This document shows, piece after piece, positions 17,256 through 26,085 of a stretch of 64,000 nucleotides of DNA. Location of the stretch: NCBI GenBank assembly GCA_017744285.1, contig JAGIBP010000007.1, positions 1-64,000 on the forward strand, written 5' to 3'. The stretch is from Variovorax sp. (GTDB lineage Bacteria > Pseudomonadota > Gammaproteobacteria > Burkholderiales > Burkholderiaceae_C). A program made the translations under genes and the position numbers. The notes beneath the pieces are model-generated. The model saw nothing but the letters and a program-made list of their open reading frames with translations. It was not told where the DNA came from and did no database searches. Position 1 is the first letter of the stretch, and each line of letters opens with the position of its first letter.

Positions 17256-18032
17256 TCATTTGCCGATCAGCTGCGTCAGCCGGTCGGCCTCGAAGACCTC
17301 GTCCTTCGCCGCATCGCAGGGCACGCAGTCCTTCTTGCCCGGCTGCTTCGACAGCGCCTCGATCGCCTGCCACAGCATCGCGATCTGGTGCTCCTGGCTC
17401 GCGGTGTGATCGATCAGGCCCTTCATGGCCTGGCTCAGGGGATCGTCCTCCAGCGTGACGCCGTAGGCCGAGAACTTGGCCGCCGCGGGCTGGGTGACGT
17501 CGGCGCTCTCGCCCGACTTGGAGGGGATGATGCGCGCCGGGATGCCCACCGCCGTCGCCCCCGCGGGCACCGGCTTGATCACCACCGCATTGCTGCCGAT
17601 CTTGGCGCCGTCGCCCACCACGAAGCCGCCGAGCACCTTCGCACCCGCGCTCACCACCACGTTGCGGCCCAGCGTCGGGTGCCGCTTGGTGCCCTTGTAG
17701 AGCGAGGTGCCGCCCAGTGTGACGCCCTGGTAGATCGTGCAGCCGTCGCCGATCTCCGCGGTTTCGCCGACCACCACGCCCATGGCATGGTCGAAGAACA
17801 CGCGCTCGCCGACGATCGCGCCCGGGTGGATCTCGATGCCGGTGAACCAGCGCGAGAACTGGGAGATGAAGCGCCCGATCCACTTGAAGCCGTGGGTCCA
17901 GAACCAGTGCGCGAAACGGTGCAGCACGACCGCGTGCAGCCCGGGGTAGAGGGTCAGGACTTCCCAGCGCGAACGGGCCGCGGGATCGCGGTCGAGGATG
18001 CACTGAAGGTCGGAACGCAGCCGCGAGAACAT
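17256..18032 (-). CDS. cysE: Serine O-acetyltransferase
   Basis: First step of cysteine synthesis: acetyl-CoA plus L-serine gives O-acetylserine. The protein has 258 residues, with a helical N-terminal domain followed by a left-handed beta-helix of hexapeptide repeats (IEIHPGAIVGERVFFDHAMG through GATAVGIPARII). The catalytic His-Asp segment FFDHAMGVVVGETAEIGDG is present. The C-terminal tail, longer than in many homologues, contains CVPCDAAKD. Upstream bases include the palindrome ATATCGATAT (18044-18053), which overlaps a likely TATAAC -10 element on the gene strand. It is transcribed in the same direction as trmJ, just downstream of it. Confidence 0.94.
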   Translation of the reverse strand: MFSRLRSDLQCILDRDPAARSRWEVLTLYPGLHAVVLHRFAHWFWTHGFKWIGRFISQFSRWFTGIEIHPGAIVGERVFFDHAMGVVVGETAEIGDGCTIYQGVTLGGTSLYKGTKRHPTLGRNVVVSAGAKVLGGFVVGDGAKIGSNAVVIKPVPAGATAVGIPARIIPSKSGESADVTQPAAAKFSAYGVTLEDDPLSQAMKGLIDHTASQEHQIAMLWQAIEALSKQPGKKDCVPCDAAKDEVFEADRLTQLIGK

Positions 18033-18068
18033 CGGTTGTTGTTATATCGATATGGGGCAGGCAGTCTA

Positions 18069-18833
18069 TTACCGCGGCTCTTTTCGCACGGACGATGGGG
18101 TTTTGCCCGGTGCCTCCGCATCCACGGCGTCGGCCATGGCCTTGGCGATGCCGCGCAGGATGTGGATCTCCTCGGGCGTGGGCTGGGCGCGGTTGAAAAG
18201 CTGCTGCAGCCGCGGCATCAACTTCTTGGGCGCCTTCGGGTCGAGGAAGCCGATCTGCACCAGCGAGCGCTCCCAGTGATCGAGCATGCCCGCGACCGCC
18301 TGCGCGTCGGCCGCGCGCACCGGCGCGGTCGCGTCGCGCACCGCGAAGCCGCCGAGCGCCTGGCGCCATTCGTAGGCGATCACCTGGATCGCGGCCCCAA
18401 GGTTCAGCGAACCGAACTGCGGATCGGTGGGAATGCTGAGCGCGACGTTGCAGCGGTAGACGTCTTCGTTGCGCATGCCGAAGCGCTCCGAGCCGAAGAG
18501 AAAGGCGACGTGCTGGGCCTCGCCCTGGGCCAGCGGCTCCAGGTGCTCGCGCGGCGTGCGCGTGGGCGGGCCGAAATCGCGCGGCACCATCGCGGTGGCG
18601 CACAGGTGCGTGACGCCATCGAGCGCCTCGTCGAGCGTGTCGACGACGCGGGCGTCGGCCAGCACGTCGAGCGCGCCGCTCGCGCGCTGGATGGTCTCCT
18701 CGCGCCGAAGCACGTTGGGCCAGCGCGGCGCGACCAGCACCAGGTCGCCGAAGCCCATGGTCTTCATGGCGCGGGCGGCGGCGCCGACGTTGCCGGCGTG
18801 GCTGGTCTGGATCAGGATGAATCGGGTACGCAT
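18069..18833 (-). CDS. trmJ: tRNA (cytidine/uridine-2'-O-)-methyltransferase, TrmJ family
   Basis: SPOUT-class methyltransferase of 254 residues that 2'-O-methylates position 32 of several tRNAs with S-adenosylmethionine. Motif 1 is HAGNVGAAARAMKTMGF; the knotted SAM site is LFGSERFGMRNEDVYRCN, followed by IPTDPQFGSLNLGAAIQVIAYE. A C-terminal helical extension, PTPEEIHILRGIAKAM, marks the TrmJ branch. The start at 18833 faces suhB, an arrangement I recall from other beta-proteobacteria. Confidence 0.92.
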   Translation of the reverse strand: MRTRFILIQTSHAGNVGAAARAMKTMGFGDLVLVAPRWPNVLRREETIQRASGALDVLADARVVDTLDEALDGVTHLCATAMVPRDFGPPTRTPREHLEPLAQGEAQHVAFLFGSERFGMRNEDVYRCNVALSIPTDPQFGSLNLGAAIQVIAYEWRQALGGFAVRDATAPVRAADAQAVAGMLDHWERSLVQIGFLDPKAPKKLMPRLQQLFNRAQPTPEEIHILRGIAKAMADAVDAEAPGKTPSSVRKEPR

Positions 18834-18977
18834 GGCATCTGGGGAATCGCGCCGACAGGCCCGGCGGCGCGGAGCCGGTAAAATCCCCCGATTCTCGCCG
18901 CCTGCATCGCCGGGCCGCATTTCAGGGGGCCACATGCAAACGTCGTCGTCGCTCCCATTCCGTTCTTCGCACAATTC

Positions 18978-20009
18978 ATGTCGTCCCCGAACCTGCACCC
19001 CATGCTCAACGTGGCCATCAAGGCCGCCCGCGCCGCCGGCGCCATCATCAATCGCGCCGCGCTCGACATCGAGGCCGTGCGGGTTTCCCAGAAGCAGGTC
19101 AACGACTTCGTGACCGAAGTCGACCACGCGAGCGAGCAAGCGATCATCGAGACGCTGCTCACCGCCTATCCGGGGCACGGCATCCTCGCCGAGGAATCGG
19201 GTAGCCAGCACGGCGCCAAGGATTCGGACTACGTGTGGATCATCGATCCGCTCGACGGCACCACCAACTTCATCCACGGCTTCCCGGTCTACTGCGTGTC
19301 GATCGCGCTCGCGGTGCGCGGCAAGATCGAGCAGGCGGTGGTCTACGACCCCACGCGCAACGACCTCTTCACCGCCACCAAGGGCCGCGGCGCCTTCATG
19401 AACGAGCGCCGCATCCGCGTGAGCAAGCGTACCCGTCTCGCCGAATGCCTGATCTCCACGGGCTTTCCGTTCCGCACCGGCGACAACTTCAAGCAGTACC
19501 TGGCCATCATGGCCGACCTGATGCCGCGCGCGGCCGGACTGCGCCGCCCCGGCGCCGCGGCGCTCGACCTCGCCTACGTGGCCGCGGGCTTCAGCGATGC
19601 CTTCTTCGAGACCGGCCTCAACATCTGGGACGTGGCGGCCGGTTCGCTCCTGGTCACCGAGGCCGGCGGGCTGATCGGCAACTTCACCGGCGAACCCGAC
19701 TTCCTCGACCAGCGCGAGTGCCTCGCGGGCGCGCCGCGGGTGTACGGCCAGATCGTGCCGCTGCTTTCCAAATATTCGAAGTTCGCGGGCGTGGACGACA
19801 AGCTGCGCGCCAGCGACCGCATCCGCGCGGTCGACCCGGCCCGCGCGAACGCCGACCTCTATGCGCGCAGCACGGTCGGCCTCGCGGAAGAGAAGTCCGG
19901 CGAGGCGAGCGCGGCCCCCGCCGAAGCCGCGCCGCAGCCGCGCAAGCTCACCCGCATCCGCCGTGACGCATCCGCGGCGCCCGCCGAGGGCGACGCCCCG
20001 GCCGAGTGA
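18978..20009 (+). CDS. suhB: Inositol-1-monophosphatase family protein
   Basis: Mg-dependent phosphatase of 343 residues; SuhB also acts in rRNA transcription antitermination in enterobacteria. Metal ligands are E72 in ILAEESG, D90 and D93 in [14 protein letters not shown], and the Asp in NIWDVAAG. The catalytic core ends near residue 265. The remaining 75 residues are a disordered Ala/Pro/Glu and Arg-rich tail (about 275-343), longer than in E. coli SuhB. Its stop overlaps the next gene start by one base (TGATG). Confidence 0.92.
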   Translation: MSSPNLHPMLNVAIKAARAAGAIINRAALDIEAVRVSQKQVNDFVTEVDHASEQAIIETLLTAYPGHGILAEESGSQHGAKDSDYVWIIDPLDGTTNFIHGFPVYCVSIALAVRGKIEQAVVYDPTRNDLFTATKGRGAFMNERRIRVSKRTRLAECLISTGFPFRTGDNFKQYLAIMADLMPRAAGLRRPGAAALDLAYVAAGFSDAFFETGLNIWDVAAGSLLVTEAGGLIGNFTGEPDFLDQRECLAGAPRVYGQIVPLLSKYSKFAGVDDKLRASDRIRAVDPARANADLYARSTVGLAEEKSGEASAAPAEAAPQPRKLTRIRRDASAAPAEGDAPAE

Positions 20010-22255
20010 TGTCGTCGCAGCGCGCGGCCACCCAGCGGGGCCGCGCGGCCCTGCGCGTGGCGCTGAGCCACTACGTTCTGAACGGCATCGCGGTCGCCTT
20101 CGGGCTGCTGCTGATCTCGGGCGGTGTCCATCTCACGCTCGGCGCCATCGCCGCCTCGGCGGCCTCGGTCGGCGTGATCGTGAGCGCACCGCCCGACCTC
20201 GCCGCGCCACGTCGCGGCAAGTTCTTCCAGATGCTGCCGGCCCCGCTCATCGGGCTGCCGCTCTTCTTCCTGGTCCAGATCCTGCACGCGGCGCCGCTGC
20301 AGCTGGGCCTGCTTCTGGTGCCGGCGACCTTCCTCGCCTTCCTCGCGATGGCCTGGGGCAAGCGCGGGATCCCGATTGCCATCGCGGTCATGTTCTCCAT
20401 GATCTTCTCGATGGCCACGCCCCCGCCGACCGGCATGCCCGAGGCGCTGCAGCGCACGATGCACTACGGCCTCGGCGCCGCGCTGTACGTGGTCTACGCG
20501 GTCATCGCCAATTCGGCGCTCAACGCGCGCTACCGCGTGCAGGTGATGGCCGACCTGCTGCTGTCGCTGGCCGCGCTCATGCGCACCGAGGCGCGGCAGT
20601 TCATGCCGATCGACGAATCGGGCGACGTGCGCGAGATCCCGCCCTCGCTGCTCGGGCAACTGCTGCGCGAACAGGCCGCGCTGGCCGACCAGCTCCAGGC
20701 GGCGCGCGACATCGTGCTCGAATCGCCTCGCACGCCGCGCCGCCAGCAGTTGGCCGGCATGCTGATGACGGTGCTCGAGCTGCGCGACCTGCTGCTGGCG
20801 AGCGAGCTGGACCTCGACGCGCTGAAGTCGCACCCCGACCATGCGCCCGCGCTCGCCGAGATGCGCGACATCCTGCAGGGCCTGGCGGAAGACACCACGG
20901 AGCTCGCGGATGCGCTGCTCCTCATGCGCAAGCCCGAGGCGATGACCGACCGCCGCCCTCGCCTCGCCGCGATCCGCCTGCACGACGACGTGCGGCACGC
21001 CGGCTACACCGGCCCCACGCCCGCCATGCTCGCGCGCGGGCTCGCGAACCGCATCGGCCACATCAACGACGAAGTGCTGCGGCTGTCGGCGCTCGCGCGC
21101 GGCGACCGCGAGCCCGACCTCGCGGTGGTGCGCGCGAGCTGGCAGGTGTTCGTGAGTCCCACCGAGTGGTCGCTGCGGCCCTTTCTGGCGCTGTGGCGCT
21201 GGGACGCGCCGCCGCTGCGCCACGCGATCCGCGCAACGCTGGCGATCGCGGCCGCCTACGGCATCGCGCTGGCCATGCCTTGGGGTTCGCATGACTACTG
21301 GATCCTGCTGACGATCGTGGTGGTGCTGCGCGGCAGCCTTTCGCAGACGCTGGAGCGTCGCAACAGCCGCGTGGCCGGCACCTTGCTCGGCTGCGTGTTC
21401 GCGGTCGCGCTGCTGTCGGCGCACCTGTCGCCAATGGCCCTGCTGATCGGAATGACGCTGGCGCAGGCGATCGCACACGGTTTCGCGGTGCGCCGCTACC
21501 TCGTCACCGCCGTGGCTGCCACCGTGCTCGGACTGGTGCAGGCGCACATGCTCAACACCGGCGTGAGCACCGCCTTCGCGCTGTTCGAGCGCGTGGCCGA
21601 CACGCTGATCGGCGCCGCCCTTGCCTGGGCCTTCTGCTACGTGCTGCCTTCGTGGGAGCGCAGCCAGATCCCGGCGCTGGTGGCGCGCACGCTCAAGGCC
21701 CAGGCACGGCACGCGCGGCTCGCGCTGGGGCTCGGGCAGCTGCGCTCGGTCGATGTCAGCCCCGAACTCGACTGGCGGCTCGCGCGCCGCGAGGCCTATG
21801 ACAGCCTGTCCGCCCTCGTGCAGGCCACGCAGCGCTCGCTGTCGGAGCCGCGCGCGGTGCGCCCGCCGCTGGAGCCGCTGGAGCACCTGCAGGCGCACAG
21901 CTACCAGCTGCTGGCGCAGTTGAGCGCGGTCAAGTCCATGCTGGTGCTGCGGCGCGACCGGCTCACGCTGTCCGAGATCGAAGGCCCGCTCGCGCGCACC
22001 ACCCAGCGCATCGAGGCCGCCATCGGCGCCGCGCCGACCGGCGGCCCGGCCATGCCCGAGAGCGCGCCGGCCACCACCATCGCGGGGACGGTCTCGCTGC
22101 CCGACCCCTTCGACAACGACATCACCCCTTGGCTGCTGCGCCGCCTCGACATGGCGACCGGCATCGCCGCGCAGCTGCGCGACGACGCAGCGCGCATCCT
22201 GCAGTCGCTCGACGACACCGAGGCCGAGGGCAAGACACAGACCGGAACCGCATGA
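20009..22255 (+). CDS. FUSC/YccS-type integral membrane transport protein
   Basis: A 748-residue inner-membrane protein with two blocks of hydrophobic helices (about residues 18-165 and 405-545) separated by a cytoplasmic helical region, the layout of YccS/YhfK and fusaric acid resistance proteins. The start ATG 20009 overlaps the suhB stop; an in-frame GTG one codon earlier is possible. It is followed by a mechanosensitive channel gene with a 4-base overlap. Aromatic acid or hydroxycinnamate export is the usual guess for the family; nothing here defines the substrate. Confidence 0.84.
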   Translation: MSSQRAATQRGRAALRVALSHYVLNGIAVAFGLLLISGGVHLTLGAIAASAASVGVIVSAPPDLAAPRRGKFFQMLPAPLIGLPLFFLVQILHAAPLQLGLLLVPATFLAFLAMAWGKRGIPIAIAVMFSMIFSMATPPPTGMPEALQRTMHYGLGAALYVVYAVIANSALNARYRVQVMADLLLSLAALMRTEARQFMPIDESGDVREIPPSLLGQLLREQAALADQLQAARDIVLESPRTPRRQQLAGMLMTVLELRDLLLASELDLDALKSHPDHAPALAEMRDILQGLAEDTTELADALLLMRKPEAMTDRRPRLAAIRLHDDVRHAGYTGPTPAMLARGLANRIGHINDEVLRLSALARGDREPDLAVVRASWQVFVSPTEWSLRPFLALWRWDAPPLRHAIRATLAIAAAYGIALAMPWGSHDYWILLTIVVVLRGSLSQTLERRNSRVAGTLLGCVFAVALLSAHLSPMALLIGMTLAQAIAHGFAVRRYLVTAVAATVLGLVQAHMLNTGVSTAFALFERVADTLIGAALAWAFCYVLPSWERSQIPALVARTLKAQARHARLALGLGQLRSVDVSPELDWRLARREAYDSLSALVQATQRSLSEPRAVRPPLEPLEHLQAHSYQLLAQLSAVKSMLVLRRDRLTLSEIEGPLARTTQRIEAAIGAAPTGGPAMPESAPATTIAGTVSLPDPFDNDITPWLLRRLDMATGIAAQLRDDAARILQSLDDTEAEGKTQTGTA

Positions 22256-23325
22256 TCAAGGACCTGTTCGACCATCCCTGGGTCGGCCCGATCGTCGCCG
22301 CCATCGTCGCGGCCGCGATCGCGCTGCTCGCACACGCGCTCGGCGGCATGGTGCTGCGCCGCGTGACGCGCTCCATGCCGGTGCTCGCCACCCTGTTGGA
22401 ACGCATCCGGCGGCCGGCGATGTTCCTGCTGCCGCTGATCGCGATGTCGCTGGTGTGGCAGGCCTCGCCCGACGACCTGCCCCTGGTCGACAAGATCCGC
22501 CATCTCAACGGCCTGCTGGTGATCGGCGTGTCCATCTGGCTCGGCGTGAAGGCCGTCAACGGTTTCGCCGAAGGCATCGTCAAGCAGAACCCGTACGACG
22601 TGACCGACAACCTGCACGCGCGGCGCGTGCTCACGCAGGCACGCGTGCTTGCGCGCACCGCGAACTCGGTGCTGATCGTCGCCGGCGGCGCCTTCATGCT
22701 CATGACCTTCCCCGGCGCGCGGCAGGTCGGCGCCAGCCTGCTGGCCTCCGCGGGCGTGATCGGCATCGTGGCCGGCCTCGCGGCCAAGCCGGTGTTCAGC
22801 AACCTCATCGCGGGGCTGCAGATCGCGCTGGCGCAGCCGATCCGCATGGACGACGTGCTGGTGGTCGAAGGCGAATGGGGCCGCGTGGAAGAAATCACCG
22901 GCACCTTCGTGGTGCTGCGCATCTGGGACGACCGGCGGCTGATCCTGCCGCTGAGCTACTTCATCGAGAAGCCGTTCCAGAACTGGACCCGCCACGACTC
23001 GCAGCTGCTGGGCTCGGTCTTCGTCTACGCCGACTACGGCATGCCGCTCGCGCCGCTGCGCGCGGAGGTCGAGCGCATCGTCCGCGCCGCGCCCGAGTGG
23101 GACGGCCGCTTCTTCAACCTGCGCGTGACCGACACCACCGAGCGCACGATGCAGATCCGCGTGCTGTGCACGGCGGCCTCGTCCTCGCTCGCGTTCGACC
23201 TGCGCTGCACGGTGCGCGAAGGGCTCATCGACTTCATGCAGCGCGAATACCCGCAGTTCCTGCCGAAGGTGCGCATCGAGGGCGAGCCGCGGCCGGCCGC
23301 CGCGCAGGCGCCGACGCCAGCCTGA
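22252..23325 (+). CDS. MscS-family mechanosensitive ion channel
   Basis: A 357-residue channel of the small-conductance class that releases solutes on osmotic down-shock. About four helices precede the pore helix in GVIGIVAGLAAKPVFSNLIA, followed by the beta domain signature PIRMDDVLVVEGEWGRVEEI and NWTRHDSQLLGSVFV. A Pro/Ala-rich end closes the protein. It is the third gene of the suhB-FUSC-mscS overlap chain, which suggests a joint envelope or osmotic role. Confidence 0.9.
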   Translation: MIKDLFDHPWVGPIVAAIVAAAIALLAHALGGMVLRRVTRSMPVLATLLERIRRPAMFLLPLIAMSLVWQASPDDLPLVDKIRHLNGLLVIGVSIWLGVKAVNGFAEGIVKQNPYDVTDNLHARRVLTQARVLARTANSVLIVAGGAFMLMTFPGARQVGASLLASAGVIGIVAGLAAKPVFSNLIAGLQIALAQPIRMDDVLVVEGEWGRVEEITGTFVVLRIWDDRRLILPLSYFIEKPFQNWTRHDSQLLGSVFVYADYGMPLAPLRAEVERIVRAAPEWDGRFFNLRVTDTTERTMQIRVLCTAASSSLAFDLRCTVREGLIDFMQREYPQFLPKVRIEGEPRPAAAQAPTPA

Positions 23326-23338
23326 TCGCCGCCGCGCC

Positions 23339-24304
23339 TCAGGCGGGGTTCTTGCGCCGCACCTTCGCCGCCTGGGGCGCGGCGGCGGCGCCGCGCTGCG
23401 CGATCACCGTGCGGATCGCCTCGATCAGCCGCCGCGCGCCCTCGCCCGGCTCGCTGCCACGCCGCATCGTCATGCCCACCGGCCCTTCGGTGCTGGCGGT
23501 GTCGATCGCCAGCCGCCGCAGCTCGCCGCCCGCCACGAAGCCTTCGACCGCGCCCTGCGGCGCGAACCAGACGGTGTCGGAGCATCGCAGGAGACCCAGC
23601 GCGAAGCTCGTGTCCGTGGCCTCGACGAGGCAGCGCGGCGGCGCCATGCCCTGCGCGAGCAGGAAGGCGTCCGCCGTATGGCGCACCAGCGTGCCCGCCA
23701 CCGGCACCAGGAGCGGGAAGGCCGCCAGCGCAGCAAGCGTCGGACGGCGCATCGCCGCGACCGGATGCCCGGGCCGGGCCACCAGCAGCAGCGGTTCGCT
23801 GTAGAGCAGCTCGAAGGCCAGGTCTGCCATGGCCGACGCCTGCGCGATGCGGCCGAGCACCAGGTCGATCTCGCCCTGGCGCAGCTGCGTCATCAGCTGC
23901 GCGTTGGTGCCGCTGACCACGCGCACCCGCAGGGCCGGCGTGTGCGCCTGCAACAGCGCGATGGCCATGGGAAGGAGGTGCGCCGCGGTGTTGGGCAAGG
24001 CGCCGACCGCCACGCGCGGCTGGTCCACGTCGGGCTGGTCGAGGGCGAGGCTCAGGCCGTCGCGCAGGCCGCGCAAGGCGACGACCGCGTGGCGCACCAG
24101 GACCTCCGCGGCGGGCGTGAGCTCGACGCCGCGCCGGCGCCGAAGCAACAGCTGCCGCCCCACGATGTCCTCCAGCTCCGCGATGGTCTTGGAGACGGCA
24201 GGCTGGGTCAGCGCGAGCGCCTTGGCGGCGCGCACGAGGTTGCGCTCCTGCGCCACGATCACGAGGCATTGCAGATGTCGCAGCTTGAGTCGAGCAAAGT
24301 TCAT
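23339..24304 (-). CDS. LysR-family regulator, PcaQ/GbpR-like
   Basis: A 321-residue regulator. The N-terminal winged HTH is LKLRHLQCLVIVAQERNLVRAAKALALTQPAVSKTIAELE; the effector domain spans about 95-300. The HTH wording resembles the PcaQ/galactose-binding-regulator group that responds to aromatic acids or sugars. I chose ATG 24302-24304 because it leads straight into the HTH; a longer reading to 24352 would cover the putative operator. It is divergent from a Bug solute-binding gene and most likely controls it. Confidence 0.87.
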   Translation of the reverse strand: MNFARLKLRHLQCLVIVAQERNLVRAAKALALTQPAVSKTIAELEDIVGRQLLLRRRRGVELTPAAEVLVRHAVVALRGLRDGLSLALDQPDVDQPRVAVGALPNTAAHLLPMAIALLQAHTPALRVRVVSGTNAQLMTQLRQGEIDLVLGRIAQASAMADLAFELLYSEPLLLVARPGHPVAAMRRPTLAALAAFPLLVPVAGTLVRHTADAFLLAQGMAPPRCLVEATDTSFALGLLRCSDTVWFAPQGAVEGFVAGGELRRLAIDTASTEGPVGMTMRRGSEPGEGARRLIEAIRTVIAQRGAAAAPQAAKVRRKNPA

Positions 24305-24344
24305 GGCAAAGATCGGGCTTTCCCTGGAGCGAGGCGCGGCAAAT

Positions 24345-24360
24345 ATAACCATCCGGAATA
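24345..24360. promoter_or_regulatory. Probable LysR operator resembling a PcaQ box
   Basis: ATAACC (24345-24350), four bases, then GGAATA (24355-24360). The published PcaQ site in Sinorhizobium is ATAACC-N4-GGTTAA, so the left half is exact and the right half differs at two positions. It sits in the gap between the divergent lysR and Bug genes. Confidence 0.45.
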
Positions 24361-24457
24361 GCAGGCGGAAGAGCTTTCAGTTGTGCCGGCGCGGCGGCGC
24401 ACCTAGAGTGCGTCGCATGGGCGCACCGCACGCGCCGCCCCATCGGAGACAAGACAC

Positions 24458-25447
24458 ATGACACGCCCCGCCTCTTTCGGCGCGTTGCGCCGCCTCGCGC
24501 TCGCGGCCGCCTGCACCCTGCTCGCCGCGCCGCTCGCCACGAGCGCTCACGCCGACACCTACCCCGCCAAGCCGGTGAGGTTCATCACCAACTTCCCCGC
24601 CGGCGGGCCGCTCGACATCCTCGGCCGGGCACTGGCGGATCCGCTTCAGAAGGAGCTCAGGCAGCCCTTCGTGGTCGACAACCGCCCGGGCGCGGGCGGC
24701 AACATCGGCGCCGACGCGGTCGCCAAGAGCCCAGCGGACGGCTACACCGTGCTGCTGTCGATCGACACCACCTTCACCATCAATCCGCACCTCTATGCGT
24801 CGATGCCCTTCGCAGCGAAGGACCTGAAGCCGCTGATGATCTTCAGCTCCTCGGGCCTGACCTTCGGCGTGGGCGCGCCGGTCGCCGCCAGGACGCTGCC
24901 GGAGTTCGTCACGCAGAGCAAGGCCGAGGCATCGACCTTCGCCTCCGCCGGCAACGGCAGCCCGGGCCACATCGCGGCGGAGATCTTCTCGACGTCGACC
25001 GGCGCGAAGATCACGCACGTACCGTACAAGGGCAACGCGCCCGCCGTGCTGGCGCTGCTGTCGAACGAGGTGCAGGCCGGCATCCTCGCGACGCCGGGGC
25101 TGCTCTCGCAGATCCAGGCCGGCAAGGTGCGGCCGCTGGCCGTGACCGGGCGGCAGCGCTCGCCGCTGCTGCCGCAGGTGCCGACCGTGGGCGAACTCGG
25201 CCTCAAGGACCTGGAATTCGAGGTGCTCTATCTCGCGATGGTGCCGGCCGCCACGCCCGAGCCGGTGATGCAGACCCTGCGCACCGCGCTGCAGTCCGCG
25301 CTGGCGCTGCCGGAGGTGAAGTCGCGCCTGGCCACGCTGGACATGGTGCCGCTCGGCGAAACCGGCGACGCCGCGGCCCAGCATCTCGAAAGCGCCCGCG
25401 CCCGCTACGGCAAGATCGTCAAGGCCACCGGGATGAAGCTGGACTGA
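24458..25447 (+). CDS. Bug/TctC-family periplasmic solute-binding protein
   Basis: A 329-residue exported binding protein of the tripartite tricarboxylate transporter type. A Sec signal ends near SAHADTYP; the mature protein has the hallmark VRFITNFPAGGPLDILGR, VVDNRPGAGGNIGADAV and HVPYKGNAPAV segments. No TctA/TctB membrane genes are nearby, as is usual for the expanded Bug family of beta-proteobacteria; such proteins borrow a transporter or act in sensing. It is divergent from a LysR regulator; the ligand is probably an organic acid. Confidence 0.92.
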   Translation: MTRPASFGALRRLALAAACTLLAAPLATSAHADTYPAKPVRFITNFPAGGPLDILGRALADPLQKELRQPFVVDNRPGAGGNIGADAVAKSPADGYTVLLSIDTTFTINPHLYASMPFAAKDLKPLMIFSSSGLTFGVGAPVAARTLPEFVTQSKAEASTFASAGNGSPGHIAAEIFSTSTGAKITHVPYKGNAPAVLALLSNEVQAGILATPGLLSQIQAGKVRPLAVTGRQRSPLLPQVPTVGELGLKDLEFEVLYLAMVPAATPEPVMQTLRTALQSALALPEVKSRLATLDMVPLGETGDAAAQHLESARARYGKIVKATGMKLD

Positions 25448-25470
25448 ACGATGCCCGCACGCGCCGCCGC

Positions 25471-25971
25471 TCAGCCCGCCTGCGCGCCCCGCCGCCGGCG
25501 GTCGGCCTTGGGCAGCACCGCCCGCGAGACCATCTGCTCGGCATGCGCCTGCAGGCGCGCGAGCGATTCGTCCAGGCGCGCGGCTGCGTCGGCATCAAGC
25601 GTGCCCATGAGTTCGGCGTTGATCCGCGCCACGACCGGGAACAGTTCGTCGTACATGTCGCGTCCACGCTCGGTCAGGCCCAGCAGCACCTGCCGCCGGT
25701 CGCCCGCGGCGTGCGAGCGCGTCACGAGCCCCTTCTCGACCATGGAGCCGACGGCCTTGGAGGTGCGCGCGCGATCGAGCTGCGCGTGCTCGGCCAGCCC
25801 CGACGAGCTCAGCTCGCCCCGGCTCGCGAGCACGGCGAGCAGCCGCCATTCGCGCCGCGTGATGCCGAAGCGGCCCTCGCAGATCTTGATGACCATGCTG
25901 CCCGCGACGGCGACCAGCCGCGACAGCCGGTACAGCAGCAGGTCGTCCAGCGGTCGGCGCGGCTCGTTCAT
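25471..25971 (-). CDS. MarR-family transcriptional regulator
   Basis: A 166-residue dimeric winged-helix repressor. The DNA-binding part is FGITRREWRLLAVLASRG, then LDRARTSKAVGSMVEKGLV with the wing RSHAAGDRRQVLLGLTERG. It is divergent from a Bug-Bug-sulfatase operon, and a TTGAT-N3-ATCAA palindrome lies 23 bases from its start, so it likely represses both itself and that operon until an aromatic or sulfated ligand binds. No redox cysteines are present apart from one in IKICEG. Confidence 0.91.
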   Translation of the reverse strand: MNEPRRPLDDLLLYRLSRLVAVAGSMVIKICEGRFGITRREWRLLAVLASRGELSSSGLAEHAQLDRARTSKAVGSMVEKGLVTRSHAAGDRRQVLLGLTERGRDMYDELFPVVARINAELMGTLDADAAARLDESLARLQAHAEQMVSRAVLPKADRRRRGAQAG

Positions 25972-25993
25972 CTGGGGTTAGTCCGGAGAATGG

Positions 25994-26006
25994 TTGATTA
26001 GATCAA
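25994..26006. promoter_or_regulatory. Palindromic MarR-type operator candidate
   Basis: TTGAT (25994-25998), TAG, ATCAA (26002-26006): a short perfect inverted repeat with the size and sequence style of many MarR operators. It is placed between the marR gene and the divergent transport/sulfatase operon. Confidence 0.55.
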
Positions 26007-26085
26007 TCGAATGCCGCAACTCTAAAGTCATCCCGGGCCGGGTCGCCGCAGCGCCCGGGACACGAACACTTTCCAGGAGACCCCC

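Noticed and set aside
18044..18053. ATATCGATAT palindrome upstream of cysE as a regulator site
   Set aside because: It overlaps a probable -10 element and is short and A/T-rich, so promoter sequence explains it.
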